In this document: piece after piece, positions 1 through 7,721 of the stretch
Layout: every line of letters starts with the position of its first letter
How positions within the stretch are numbered: the stretch's first letter is position 1
Assembly (NCBI GenBank): GCA_963742405.1
Contig: CAVUMB010000007.1
Location: 744,001 to 808,000 of the forward strand
Reading direction: 5' to 3'
From: JAGVSR01 sp963742405
Lineage (GTDB): Bacteria > Pseudomonadota > Alphaproteobacteria > Rhizobiales > Hyphomicrobiaceae
DNA: 64,000 nt
Program-made: the position numbers and the translations under genes
The notes under the pieces: model-generated
Told to the model about the DNA's origin: nothing
The model's database searches: none
What the model saw: the letters and a program-made list of their open reading frames with translations, nothing else

Positions 1-1
1 G

Positions 2-223
2 GGAGACGTCGACAAGGCGCTGCCTTTCTACGCTGCAGCACTTGCTCAGGACCCCAACTTCGTTGTTGCCCGCGCTTACCTCGGCGAAGCCTATCTGACT
101 AAAAAAGAACCGGATCGGGCAAAAGCCGAACTCGCGGAGATCGCGACGCGCTGCGGGACCAACTGTCCCGCCTACGTCGATCTCGACCGTCACATCGCGG
201 CCTATCTAACGGCCAAGGGGTGA
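2..223 (+). CDS. TPR-repeat protein, C-terminal end only
   Basis: The window opens inside a gene. The frame starting at base 2 reads 73 residues to TGA at 221-223. It begins GDVDKALPFYAAALAQDPNF, a typical second half of a tetratricopeptide repeat, followed by VARAYLGEAYL and a charged helix (KAELAEIATRC), the start of another TPR-like pair. TPR proteins of this type mediate protein-protein contacts. The N-terminus lies outside the window, so function and localisation cannot be told. The next gene starts 37 bases downstream on the same strand, which leaves co-transcription possible but unproven. Confidence 0.7.
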   Translation, partial: GDVDKALPFYAAALAQDPNFVVARAYLGEAYLTKKEPDRAKAELAEIATRCGTNCPAYVDLDRHIAAYLTAKG

Positions 224-260
224 GGCCGCGACTGTCGGACGGGATGAAGCGAAACACGGC

Positions 261-1559
261 ATGAGCCCGTCTGCATCCGCCGAAACTGAGGCGAGCCACA
301 TCGGGCCGATGGTCACCATCGGTGTCTTGTTTTTTATTTTTGGCTTTGTCACGTGGCTGAACGGCCCGTTGATCACATTCGTCAAGCTGGCTTTCAGCTT
401 GGACGACATCAACGCCTTCCTCGTGCCGATGGCGTTCTATTTATCCTATTTCTTTCTCGCGCTGCCTTCGTCCGCGGTTCTCCGCGCAACGGGCATGAAG
501 CGCGGCATGGCGCTTGGCCTCTTCGTCATGGCGATCGGCGCGGCGCTGTTCGGTCACTACACGACCGCGCGGATCTATACCGGCGCTTTGGCGGGGCTCT
601 TTGTCATCGGCACAGGGCTCGCCCTGTTGCAGACCGCCGCCAATCCTTACGTCAGCATACTGGGCCCGATCGGTAGCGCCGCCCGGCGCATCGCCATCAT
701 GGGGATTTGCAACAAGTTTGCCGGTCTCCTCGCGCCACTCGTCTTCGGCGCTCTTGTTCTGCATGGCCTCGACGATTTTGCCGCCCGCGTTGAAGCCGCG
801 CCGACGCCTGAAGCCCGCGCCGTTCTCCTCGATGCCTTTGCCGCGACGGTCTATGCGCCTTATATGGCAATGGCCGTTTTGTTGGCACTCCTCGGCGTGA
901 CGGTCCTGCGCTCGCGTCTGCCCGATCTCACGTCGGCGACGGTCAATGCGCATGGTAGCGGGGACGAGAAAAGCCTTCGCGCCCAGCCGCACTTGTGGCT
1001 CGGCGTCATCAGCATCTTTGTGTATGTTGGCGTGGAGGTCATGGCCGCCGACGCGATCGGAGTTTACGGCCAGGGCTTCGGCCTGCCGCTCGACAGCGTA
1101 CGCTTGTTCACGTCCTACACCTTGGCCGCGATGCTCGCCGGCTACATCGCTGGCCTCGTGCTCATTCCAAATTATGTTTCGCAAGAGCGCTACCTCGCCA
1201 TCTCTGCCGCGCTCGGTGTCGCCCTTTGCCTGGGCGCCTACGCGACGAGCGGCATCATATCCGTCGCTTTCATTGCCGCGCTCGGCTTTGCCAACGCGAT
1301 GATGTGGCCAGCGATCTTTCCGCTTGCGATTCGCGGACTGGGTGCCAAGACCGAAACCGGGTCCGCGCTCCTGATTATGGCCGTCGTGGGCGGCGCCATT
1401 ATGCCGTGGCTGTTCGCAGTCTTGAAAAGTCAGATCGACTTTCAACTCGCCTATGCCGTGCTCGCTATCCCGAGTTACCTCTTTCTCTTGCATTTTGGCC
1501 TCAGTGGCCACCGCATCGCGAGCGCCCCGCAACGTGCACGCTCGAGCGAATTGAGATAA
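261..1559 (+). CDS. MFS sugar transporter, FucP/GluP-like
   Basis: This 432-residue protein is almost entirely hydrophobic, with about 12 membrane segments, the usual length of the major facilitator FucP/GluP (fucose, or glucose/galactose:H+ symport) group. Family signatures are visible: GFVTWLNGPLI in the first helix, FLALPSSAVLRATGMKRGM in the loop between helices 2 and 3, and LLQTAANPYVSILGP in helix 4. It should sit in the inner membrane and import a hexose or related sugar by proton symport; the actual substrate cannot be read from sequence. A TetR-type regulator follows 26 bases downstream on the same strand and may control it. The ATG at 261 places the first helix normally. Confidence 0.85.
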   Translation: MSPSASAETEASHIGPMVTIGVLFFIFGFVTWLNGPLITFVKLAFSLDDINAFLVPMAFYLSYFFLALPSSAVLRATGMKRGMALGLFVMAIGAALFGHYTTARIYTGALAGLFVIGTGLALLQTAANPYVSILGPIGSAARRIAIMGICNKFAGLLAPLVFGALVLHGLDDFAARVEAAPTPEARAVLLDAFAATVYAPYMAMAVLLALLGVTVLRSRLPDLTSATVNAHGSGDEKSLRAQPHLWLGVISIFVYVGVEVMAADAIGVYGQGFGLPLDSVRLFTSYTLAAMLAGYIAGLVLIPNYVSQERYLAISAALGVALCLGAYATSGIISVAFIAALGFANAMMWPAIFPLAIRGLGAKTETGSALLIMAVVGGAIMPWLFAVLKSQIDFQLAYAVLAIPSYLFLLHFGLSGHRIASAPQRARSSELR

Positions 1560-1585
1560 AAGCCGCCCATGATGCGGATCCCGAC

Positions 1586-2227
1586 ATGACCTGGGGCAAG
1601 GGCGACGATACCGGCGCCAAACGCGCCTACCATCACGGCAACCTCCGGGAAGCCCTGATCAAGGCTGCGCTCGACCTTATTTCGCAGAAGGGGCCGGCCG
1701 GTTTTACGTTCGCCGAAGCCGCCCGTGCCGCAGGCGTATCTCCGGCCGCGCCCTACCGTCATTTCCGCGACCGCGATGCGTTGCTCGCCGACATCGCCCG
1801 CCAAGGCTTCCAGGCGTTTGCCCGCGCGCTTGAAAGCGCATGGGGTGCCGGCAAACCCAATGTCCGCGTCGCCTTCGAGCGCGTCGGTCGCGCCTACCTG
1901 CATTTCGCGCGAACCGAGCCGGCTTACTTCGCCGCCATGTTCGAGAGCGGTTTATGCGGCGCCGATTACCCAGAAATGGCACTTGAGGGCGAGCGCGCCT
2001 TTGCCGTCCTGCGTACCGCGTGTGACGCGATCCTCGAAACAATGCCCAAGGATAAGCGCCCACCGGCAATGATGATGGCCCTGCATATCTGGTCGCTGTC
2101 GCACGGCATCGCGGCGCTGTTTGCTCGCGGCGACCGCTCCCGCCGGCCGATCCCCATGACTCCCGAGGACCTTCTCGAGGCCGCAACCCTCATCTACCTC
2201 GATGGTTTGGGCGTCCCGGCGAAATAG
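1586..2227 (+). CDS. TetR/AcrR family transcriptional regulator
   Basis: This 213-residue regulator has an N-terminal TetR DNA-binding domain: helix-turn-helix around residues 35-60, with AEAARAAGVSPAAPYRHF followed by RDRDALLADIARQGF. The C-terminal ligand-binding half (YLHFARTEPAYFAAMFESGL, then MALHIWSLSHGIAALFARGD) resembles the WHG-type C-terminal domain found in many alphaproteobacterial TetR proteins. The open frame extends far upstream through the transporter gene in another frame; ATG 1586 was chosen because it precedes the first conserved residues and leaves the transporter intact. It probably represses itself and/or the adjacent transporter. No clear operator was found in the 26-base gap. 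Confidence 0.85.
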   Translation: MTWGKGDDTGAKRAYHHGNLREALIKAALDLISQKGPAGFTFAEAARAAGVSPAAPYRHFRDRDALLADIARQGFQAFARALESAWGAGKPNVRVAFERVGRAYLHFARTEPAYFAAMFESGLCGADYPEMALEGERAFAVLRTACDAILETMPKDKRPPAMMMALHIWSLSHGIAALFARGDRSRRPIPMTPEDLLEAATLIYLDGLGVPAK

Positions 2228-2278
2228 GACCGGGAGGGGCCGCGCGGCGACAACACTGCTCTTGATATCTTGACCAAA

Positions 2279-2316
2279 CCATCCATATACCATCCAGATG
2301 GATGGCAAGAGGATGG
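2279..2316. promoter_or_regulatory. Four-half-site symmetric operator before the RHH regulator gene
   Basis: Four six-base half-sites are arranged symmetrically: CCATCC at 2279-2284 and 2290-2295, and GGATGG at 2300-2305 and 2311-2316. Inner and outer pairs share one dyad axis at 2297.5, and half-sites on each side start 11 bases apart, about one helical turn. The array ends 10 bases before the start codon of a ribbon-helix-helix regulator. RHH proteins often bind such repeated half-sites cooperatively as dimers of dimers, so autoregulation of the regulator and the downstream esterase is the natural inference. Confidence 0.7.
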
Positions 2317-2325
2317 TGAGTTCTG

Positions 2326-2733
2326 ATGAATGACGTCCTTCGATCGCGGCCGGATACCGAAAAAATTACAATGAACCTTGGCTTCGTGGACCTTGGTCAC
2401 ATCGATCTCCTGGTCCACGACGGGTTCTATTCCAATCGGACGGACTTTATCCGTACCGCTATCCGCAACCAACTCGATCGCCATTCCGACGTGGTGAAAA
2501 AAAGTATCGGGCGCCAGTCACTGGAACTGGGGTTGCGCCGTTACACACGGGCGGAACTGGAGGCCGCGCGCGACGCCGGCACCATGCTCAACATCAACGT
2601 ACTGGGACTTGTGACGATTGCGGCGGATGTCACCGCCGCGCTTGCCCGCGAAACGATCGCGTCCGTGTCCGTTCTGGGGGCCTTCCATGCCAGCCCAGAG
2701 ATCAAACACGCCCTTGCCGACCGGACCCGCTAG
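2326..2733 (+). CDS. Ribbon-helix-helix (CopG-like) transcriptional regulator
   Basis: This is a 135-residue protein. Residues about 14-50 fit a ribbon-helix-helix fold: a short strand (KITMNLGFVDLGHIDLLV) followed by two helices with SNRTDFIRTAIRNQLDRH, the SR-x-E/D-F-x-R-x-A pattern of CopG/NikR/ParD-type DNA-binding domains. The C-terminal part (LNINVLGLVTIAADVTAALA and SVLGAFHASPEIKHAL) may be an oligomerisation or sensing region. It starts 10 bases after a four-half-site palindromic array, and a PHB-depolymerase-family esterase follows 53 bases later in the same direction. The likely role is repression of itself and the esterase. The effector is unknown. Confidence 0.8.
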   Translation: MNDVLRSRPDTEKITMNLGFVDLGHIDLLVHDGFYSNRTDFIRTAIRNQLDRHSDVVKKSIGRQSLELGLRRYTRAELEAARDAGTMLNINVLGLVTIAADVTAALARETIASVSVLGAFHASPEIKHALADRTR

Positions 2734-2786
2734 CGGCACCGCACGCGAACGACGACGGCCCTTTGTGCAAATAAGGATCATGCAGA

Positions 2787-3989
2787 ATGAAGACGACCCC
2801 ACCGGAAATGCTGGAAGCGACGCGCCTGACGCGCGAAGGCCGTCTCAGCGAGGCCATGTTGTTGATCCGGAAGTTGTTGGGCTCAGACGCACACGCGCCA
2901 TCTCATGCCCGCGAGCCCGGCGTTTCTTCGGCACTGCCCATCCTTGACGTTGTAGCTGAAGAAGTCGTGACTGGGATTTTACAAAAACAGCCGCATGTTG
3001 CCGAGCCCCAAGTGTCCTCAATCGGCTCGAAAACGGCAGCAAAGAAAACGCGGCTTTTCGGTTCAACGCAAAACGCTGCAATCGGCGACACGCCGAAGCA
3101 GTCAGCCGTCTCGGATTTGGCTCCAGCCAGTGGCACGTTCGTGAGCGATGCTTTCACCAACGCCGCCGGGACACGCAACTATAAGCTTTACCGTCCAAGC
3201 GGTGCGGCACAGGCGCCGCGGCCGCTCATCATCATGCTGCATGGCTGCACACAATCGGCTGACGATTTCGCAGCCGGGACACGGATGAATTTCGCTGCCG
3301 AAGAGCGCACATGCTTTGTTGCCTATCCGGAGCAAATCTCGGCTGCCAACGTCTCAAAATGCTGGAACTGGTTTCAAACCGGACATCAAACGCGCGAACA
3401 AGGCGAGCCGTCTATTATCGCTGGAATCGCGAGGGACATCATGAGCAAACACAACATCGATCCGCGCCGGGTCTATGTCGCGGGACTTTCAGCCGGCGGC
3501 GCGGCAGCGGCCGTCGTCGCGCACGCGTATCCTGATGTGTTCGCGGCTCTTGGCGTCCATTCGGGATTGGCGTGCGGCGTAGCCCGGGATTTACCCTCAG
3601 CGATGGCTGCGATGCAGGGCCGGCATGCACCCTACACTCCGGGCCAGCAACACCCGATACCGACGATCGTGTTTCACGGCGATCAGGACCGAACGGTGCA
3701 TCCCCGAAATGGTGCCGAGATTGTGAAGGGTGCCGCTGGTGGAGTAATATTCGATCAGGAGGTCGAGCACGGCTCGGTGCCCGGAGGACGGCGTTACTCA
3801 CGCTCCATCCAACGTGATCGGAAAGGCAAGGAGGTCATCGAGGATTGGGTGATCGACGGCGCCGGGCACGCGTGGTCTGGCGGCAGCAAAGCTGGAACTT
3901 TTACAGACCCGCTGGGTCCCGATGCGACGACAGAAATGCTCCGCTTTTTTCTCGCCCACGAACGAAGCGACCGATCTACAAAGCAGTAA
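2787..3989 (+). CDS. PHB depolymerase family esterase
   Basis: This 400-residue alpha/beta hydrolase belongs to the polyhydroxybutyrate depolymerase/esterase family. The core begins near residue 120 with YKLYRPSG and LIIMLHGCTQSADDF (oxyanion region). The nucleophile motif GLSAG lies near residue 233, a candidate Asp in HGDQDRTVHPRN near 299, and a candidate His in DGAGHAWSGG near 359. Family members hydrolyse short-chain polyester or related ester bonds. Unlike secreted depolymerases, no signal peptide is visible; the first ~110 residues are a polar, low-complexity extension starting with a helical segment (MLEATRLTREGRLSEAMLLI). An AAGGA ribosome-binding site lies nine bases before ATG 2787. 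It is probably co-transcribed with the RHH regulator. Confidence 0.85.
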   Translation: MKTTPPEMLEATRLTREGRLSEAMLLIRKLLGSDAHAPSHAREPGVSSALPILDVVAEEVVTGILQKQPHVAEPQVSSIGSKTAAKKTRLFGSTQNAAIGDTPKQSAVSDLAPASGTFVSDAFTNAAGTRNYKLYRPSGAAQAPRPLIIMLHGCTQSADDFAAGTRMNFAAEERTCFVAYPEQISAANVSKCWNWFQTGHQTREQGEPSIIAGIARDIMSKHNIDPRRVYVAGLSAGGAAAAVVAHAYPDVFAALGVHSGLACGVARDLPSAMAAMQGRHAPYTPGQQHPIPTIVFHGDQDRTVHPRNGAEIVKGAAGGVIFDQEVEHGSVPGGRRYSRSIQRDRKGKEVIEDWVIDGAGHAWSGGSKAGTFTDPLGPDATTEMLRFFLAHERSDRSTKQ

Positions 3990-4094
3990 AGCCGCCGCCT
4001 GACCGGTCGCTGCCCCGTCGGCCTTCTGGCGAGGCGAAGCTCCCGCAAAATACCCACTTCATCCTCTTGACGTGGCCCCATCCACGATCCACAT

Positions 4095-4119
4095 ATGTGA
4101 ATGTAATAAACATTCACAT
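4095..4119. promoter_or_regulatory. Perfect 10-bp-arm palindrome, TetR-operator-like
   Basis: ATGTGAATGT at 4095-4104 and ACATTCACAT at 4110-4119 form perfect arms around the five-base centre AATAA. The AT-rich dyad with TGAATGT/ACATTCA arms resembles operators of TetR/AcrR-type repressors. It lies 33 bases before the ATG of the DUF2852 gene, where a promoter is expected. No T-run follows, so it is unlikely to be a terminator for the upstream esterase. Confidence 0.6.
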
Positions 4120-4152
4120 CGGGTGTGACAGCAGATAAGGAGTGTGGGTGCA

Positions 4153-4590
4153 ATGAACGAGATGGTCATGAAACTCGACCAATGGGGCCGGCCCGCGTGG
4201 CTTGGCCTGATGGTTATCAGTTTCATCCTGGTCTGGCCCGTCGGGCTGGCGGTTTTGGCTTTTCTTCTTTGGAGTGGACGGATGGGATGCGGATCGCAAG
4301 CCAACAAGGGTCGCTGGCCGTCGCGCTGGGCGGACAAAATGGAACGCACGGCTTCAGCCTGGAGCAATGAGGTCCGTAATGGTCTCGGCGGCTCTAGCGG
4401 CAACCGCGCCTTTGACGAGTATCGCGAAGCAACCCTTCGCCGTCTTGAAGATGAACAGCGCGAGTTCCGCGACTTCCTCGATAACCTGCGTCATGCCAAG
4501 GACCGGGCGGAGTTCGATCAATTTATGACCGGCCGCAAGACCGGCCCCTCTGCCGGCGGCAACACGGGCGGTACACCGGCAGCTGCCTGA
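4153..4590 (+). CDS. DUF2852 domain membrane protein
   Basis: This 145-residue protein matches DUF2852, a family known from alphaproteobacteria. It starts MNEMVMKLDQWGRPAWLGLM, followed by one hydrophobic membrane segment (about residues 15-40, ISFILVWPVGLAVLAFLL). A polar cytoplasmic part follows, containing SSGNRAFDEYREATLRRLED and EQREFRDFLDNLRHAKDR, a charged helix likely to form a coiled coil. ATG 4153 is preferred to GTG 4144 because the AAGGAG ribosome-binding site at 4137-4142 is ten bases upstream of it. The function of the family is unknown. A palindrome upstream suggests dedicated regulation, and a terminator follows. Confidence 0.8.
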   Translation: MNEMVMKLDQWGRPAWLGLMVISFILVWPVGLAVLAFLLWSGRMGCGSQANKGRWPSRWADKMERTASAWSNEVRNGLGGSSGNRAFDEYREATLRRLEDEQREFRDFLDNLRHAKDRAEFDQFMTGRKTGPSAGGNTGGTPAAA

Positions 4591-4609
4591 TATTTTTCGG
4601 CCAAGAGAG

Positions 4610-4637
4610 AAGGGCTCGCCTCGCGGCGGGCCCTTTG
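4610..4637 (+). terminator. Rho-independent-like terminator after DUF2852 gene
   Basis: Arms AAGGGCTCGCC (4610-4620) and GGCGGGCCCTT (4625-4635) pair over 11 bases with one G-U pair around a TCGC loop, followed by a short T-stretch. It lies 20 bases after the DUF2852 stop codon. Confidence 0.65.
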
Positions 4638-4699
4638 TCGTGTGGCCGCGCGTCGCGTTGGTGCCCTCTGTCATGGAATAGCGCTATGATCGGCGCAGC

Positions 4700-5546
4700 A
4701 TGACTGACGAAGCCAAAACAACCTCGCAACGCGGCCACCCCGACCTGCGCCACATTAACGGGCCGTTCGACATCATCGGCGATGTCCATGGCTGCGTCGA
4801 TGAACTGCTGCACTTGTTGCATGAGTTGGGCTACGAGGCTCGCCTCTACGGCGTGGGCGAAGGCCGCCGCGCGCATGTCAAATCACCCGCCGGCCGCCGC
4901 GCCGTGTTCGTCGGTGATCTCGTTGACCGAGGGCCGTCATCGCCCGATGTTTTGCGCATCGTACTCGCTCTCGTCGCAGAAGGCCGCGCGTTGTGCGTCC
5001 CCGGCAATCACGACGTAAAATTCGTACGCTGGCTTGCAGGCCGCAACGTCAAGTTGACCCACGGCCTGGATCGCACGGCTGCTCAATTCGAATTCGAAAT
5101 CCCCGGCGTTCCGGACTCATGTCGGTACGTTTCTCGAAAAACTCCCGATCCACCTCTGGCTCGACGGCGGCACCTTGGCTATCGCGCATGCCGGTTTGAA
5201 AGAGGACATGGTCGGGCGTGACACCGACAAGATCCGCTCGTTTTGCCTGTACGGTGAAACGTCCGGCGAGCAGGACGAATTCGGACTGCCCGTGCGTTAC
5301 CACTGGGCGGCCGAATATCGCGGACCGACCGCCATCGTGTATGGCCACACGCCGGTTCCGCAGGCCGAATGGGTCAACGCCACACTGTGCGTTGATACGG
5401 GCTGCTGCTTCGGCGGCAGGTTGACGGCGATGCGCTGGCCGGAACGCGAGATCGTCTCTATTCCAGCGCGCCAGATTTATGCTGAAAGCCGTAGACCTTT
5501 CGGTCACCCACCGGTGCGGCCGCTCTCGGTGCCGGAATCGTCTTGA
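4700..5546 (+). pseudogene. Metallophosphoesterase (PrpE/ApaH-like), frameshifted
   Basis: Two frames together make a calcineurin-like phosphoesterase of about 280 residues. From ATG 4700 the first frame shows the metal-binding blocks FDIIGDVHGCVDELLHLL, AVFVGDLVDRGP and VPGNHDVKFVRWL. Continuity is lost at about 5092-5105, where the other frame takes over with AFRTHVGTFLEKLPIHLW, then LAIAHAGLKEDM and IVYGHTPV, the last metal ligands. The switch needs one base fewer, most simply one A of the AAA before TCCCC. Intact relatives hydrolyse dinucleoside polyphosphates or phosphoproteins. All catalytic blocks are conserved, so a sequencing error is more likely than a dead gene. Confidence 0.75.
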
Positions 5547-6662
5547 TCACTTCGCTTCGCCGTTGGCTGCGGTAACGCCCAGTTCCTTTTCCAGCCGTTC
5601 CATCTCGGTCTTCAATTCCGTGATGTCTCGTCCACGCGCGACAATCCCAAAATGCAGCTCAGCGATTTCTCTCGACGCGTCTCCGAGCGCGATCGGTTCT
5701 GAGATCTCCATCTTCTTGCGCGAAAGCGCATGCACTTTCTGCCAGTCGCGCTGTGTCTCACCTTCCATCTGCTTGATACGTTGACGCAGCTGCGTGAGTG
5801 CGGCCTGCGAGGCCGACCGGGCCCGCGTGTCGATTTGCGATTCAAGTTCCTTGACCCGCCCCTGCAACGCACTCGTATCGGACGGCTTCGCGTTGGGATC
5901 AAAGTAGAAGTCACCGGTCAACGACGAATGATCCCAAGGCACCTGCTGCCCCTTCGTCGCTGCGATCACGTCCTTGCGCACATCGATCATGACTGAGGTC
6001 AGGTTTTTGCCCGGTTCCGTAATTCGTTTGACCAGCGCCTCCGTGAAGGGCGAATTCTTACCGCTCCCATCGAGAGCCACGTTGCCGGGCTGCGTCGAGT
6101 AGGAAATGAAGGTGCCGACACCGGCGTCGACTTGGGCCAGTCCCTTGCCGATGCTGGTCGATCGCGTGCCCATGGATCGCGCGAGACTGCGCGAGAGTGG
6201 ATTGTCGCGACAGGCATCGAGGAAGACGATGTTGGTCTTGTCTTCCCGGCCCAGTTCCATTTGCTTCAATACAAAATCAAGCCGCACCGCTTCGAATTCG
6301 AGATCGCGCTCCTTCGCCAGTTTGGCATCGATCGGCACCAGATAATTTTGCCCCGCGATCTGTAAGCCATGACCGGCATAGAAAAAAATCGCCACGTCCG
6401 CTCCGTCGAGGGCGTCTGCGAATTCTCGCAGGATCTTGTCGGTATCTGCTTTCGTTGTATCGATTCCGAGCGAAACGGCAAAATCGAGATCCTGCAATTT
6501 CTTCGCGATGTCGGTCGCGTCGTTGACCGGATTGGGGAGGGCGGGCGCATGCGTATAAGCCGAATTGCCGATGATCAGCGCCACCCGCTTGGCGGCCAGT
6601 GCAGGGCTCTGCGAGAACAGTGCGAACGCAATCACGACAATAAGACGCAGCAACGCAACCAT
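5547..6662 (-). CDS. Secreted caspase-like (C14) protease
   Basis: This is a 371-residue protein. Residues 1-23 form a signal peptide (MVALLRLIVVIAFALFSQSP, then ALA). The peptidase C14 caspase-like domain follows (KRVALIIGNSAY), with catalytic His98 in FFYAGHG and Cys151 in FLDACRDNP, so the dyad is intact. The domain ends near residue 265 (HSSLTGDFYFDP). The remainder is a long charged helix rich in E, K and R (LQGRVKELESQIDTRARS to LKTEMERLEKEL), a probable coiled coil. Exported caspase homologues of this form are common in alphaproteobacteria, but substrates are unknown. ATG 6662 was preferred to the upstream in-frame start because it begins the signal peptide and has a GAGGGGG ribosome-binding site. 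Confidence 0.85.
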   Translation of the reverse strand: MVALLRLIVVIAFALFSQSPALAAKRVALIIGNSAYTHAPALPNPVNDATDIAKKLQDLDFAVSLGIDTTKADTDKILREFADALDGADVAIFFYAGHGLQIAGQNYLVPIDAKLAKERDLEFEAVRLDFVLKQMELGREDKTNIVFLDACRDNPLSRSLARSMGTRSTSIGKGLAQVDAGVGTFISYSTQPGNVALDGSGKNSPFTEALVKRITEPGKNLTSVMIDVRKDVIAATKGQQVPWDHSSLTGDFYFDPNAKPSDTSALQGRVKELESQIDTRARSASQAALTQLRQRIKQMEGETQRDWQKVHALSRKKMEISEPIALGDASREIAELHFGIVARGRDITELKTEMERLEKELGVTAANGEAK

Positions 6663-6734
6663 CTCGTTCCCCCTCGGTCGACCACCGCATAGATTGCCTG
6701 CGATTGAGACCAAAAGGGGGAAGACCCTGCATTT

Positions 6735-7712
6735 CTAGAGTTCGTAAACGATGGCCCCACCCGTCAGACCCGCTCCGGCTGCGCAAAAGAGCAGCTTATC
6801 TCCACTACGCAGATTAGCCTCGCCAGCCCGCAAAGACAGCGTGAATGGAATCGTGGCCGCCGAACTGTTCCCGTATTCGGCGACGCTCGAAAGGAGCCGA
6901 TCGCTGCTGAGGCCGAGTTTCTTTTGGACGGCGGCGATGATCCGCTGATTGGCCTGATGCGGAAGACAAACGCGGATGTCGGCGAGCGACAGGCCCGCTC
7001 CGATCAACGCCTTTTCGCTGGTCTCGGTCATCATCTCGACAGCCTTGGCAAAAACCATGCGGCCGTCGCTGATCTGCATGAGTGTTTCGGACGGGTCGAT
7101 TGCAGCAGAAAACGGCCGGCGGCTGCCGCCGGCCGGTATCTTGATAAGCTCGTACGCCGATCCATCGCTCGCCAGTTCGAGCCCGCGAATTCCCGACGTT
7201 TTTCGCTCGTCGGGCGCGACGAGTACCGCCCCGGCCGCGTCGGCAAACAGAATAACGCTCGACCGCTCGGCCGGATTGGTTCGTCGCGAAAGGATATTGG
7301 CGGCGATGACGAGTACAGGCTTTTTATGCAGCCGCGCAAAACCGTCGGCGTAGGTGAGCGCGTGCAGAAAGCCGCCGCATGCTCCGGCCATGTCAATTCC
7401 ACCAGCACCCGTAAGCCCGAGACGATACGCGACGAGCGGAGCGCTAGGCGGCAGCAGATGGTCCGGGGTCGATGTCGCAAGAATGAGAAGCCCGATGCGC
7501 GCCCGGTCAAAGCCGATGCGCGATAGGGCCATCTCCCCGGCCCTGATTGCCATATCCGATAACGCTTCATCAGGTTCGGCATAGCGCCGCTCACGAATAC
7601 CCGTACGTCGCAAGATCCAACCGTCTTCCAGGCCGAGACGAGCCTCGATCTCCGCGTTGCCGACGCGGCGCTCGGGCGCATAGTGCCCTGTGGAAAGGAT
7701 GGTGGAACCCAT
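6735..7712 (-). CDS. bioZ: BioZ, FabH-like 3-oxopimeloyl-ACP synthase
   Basis: This 325-residue thiolase-fold protein of the ketoacyl-ACP synthase III group carries Cys112 in AGACGGFLHAL, His in CLPHQANQRI near residue 250 and Asn in EYGNSSAATIP near 281. FabH-like proteins at the end of rhizobial biotin operons are BioZ, shown in Agrobacterium to condense glutaryl-CoA with malonyl-ACP and so supply the pimeloyl precursor without BioC/BioH. The gene begins nine bases after bioA on the same strand, which is the main reason to prefer BioZ over housekeeping FabH. It is the last gene of the operon. Confidence 0.85.
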   Translation of the reverse strand: MGSTILSTGHYAPERRVGNAEIEARLGLEDGWILRRTGIRERRYAEPDEALSDMAIRAGEMALSRIGFDRARIGLLILATSTPDHLLPPSAPLVAYRLGLTGAGGIDMAGACGGFLHALTYADGFARLHKKPVLVIAANILSRRTNPAERSSVILFADAAGAVLVAPDERKTSGIRGLELASDGSAYELIKIPAGGSRRPFSAAIDPSETLMQISDGRMVFAKAVEMMTETSEKALIGAGLSLADIRVCLPHQANQRIIAAVQKKLGLSSDRLLSSVAEYGNSSAATIPFTLSLRAGEANLRSGDKLLFCAAGAGLTGGAIVYEL

Positions 7713-7721
7713 GGCGGACTT

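Noticed and set aside
441..1532. Long minus-strand open frame opposite the MFS transporter gene
   Set aside because: Charged low-complexity composition typical of an antisense shadow of a membrane protein gene in GC-rich DNA.
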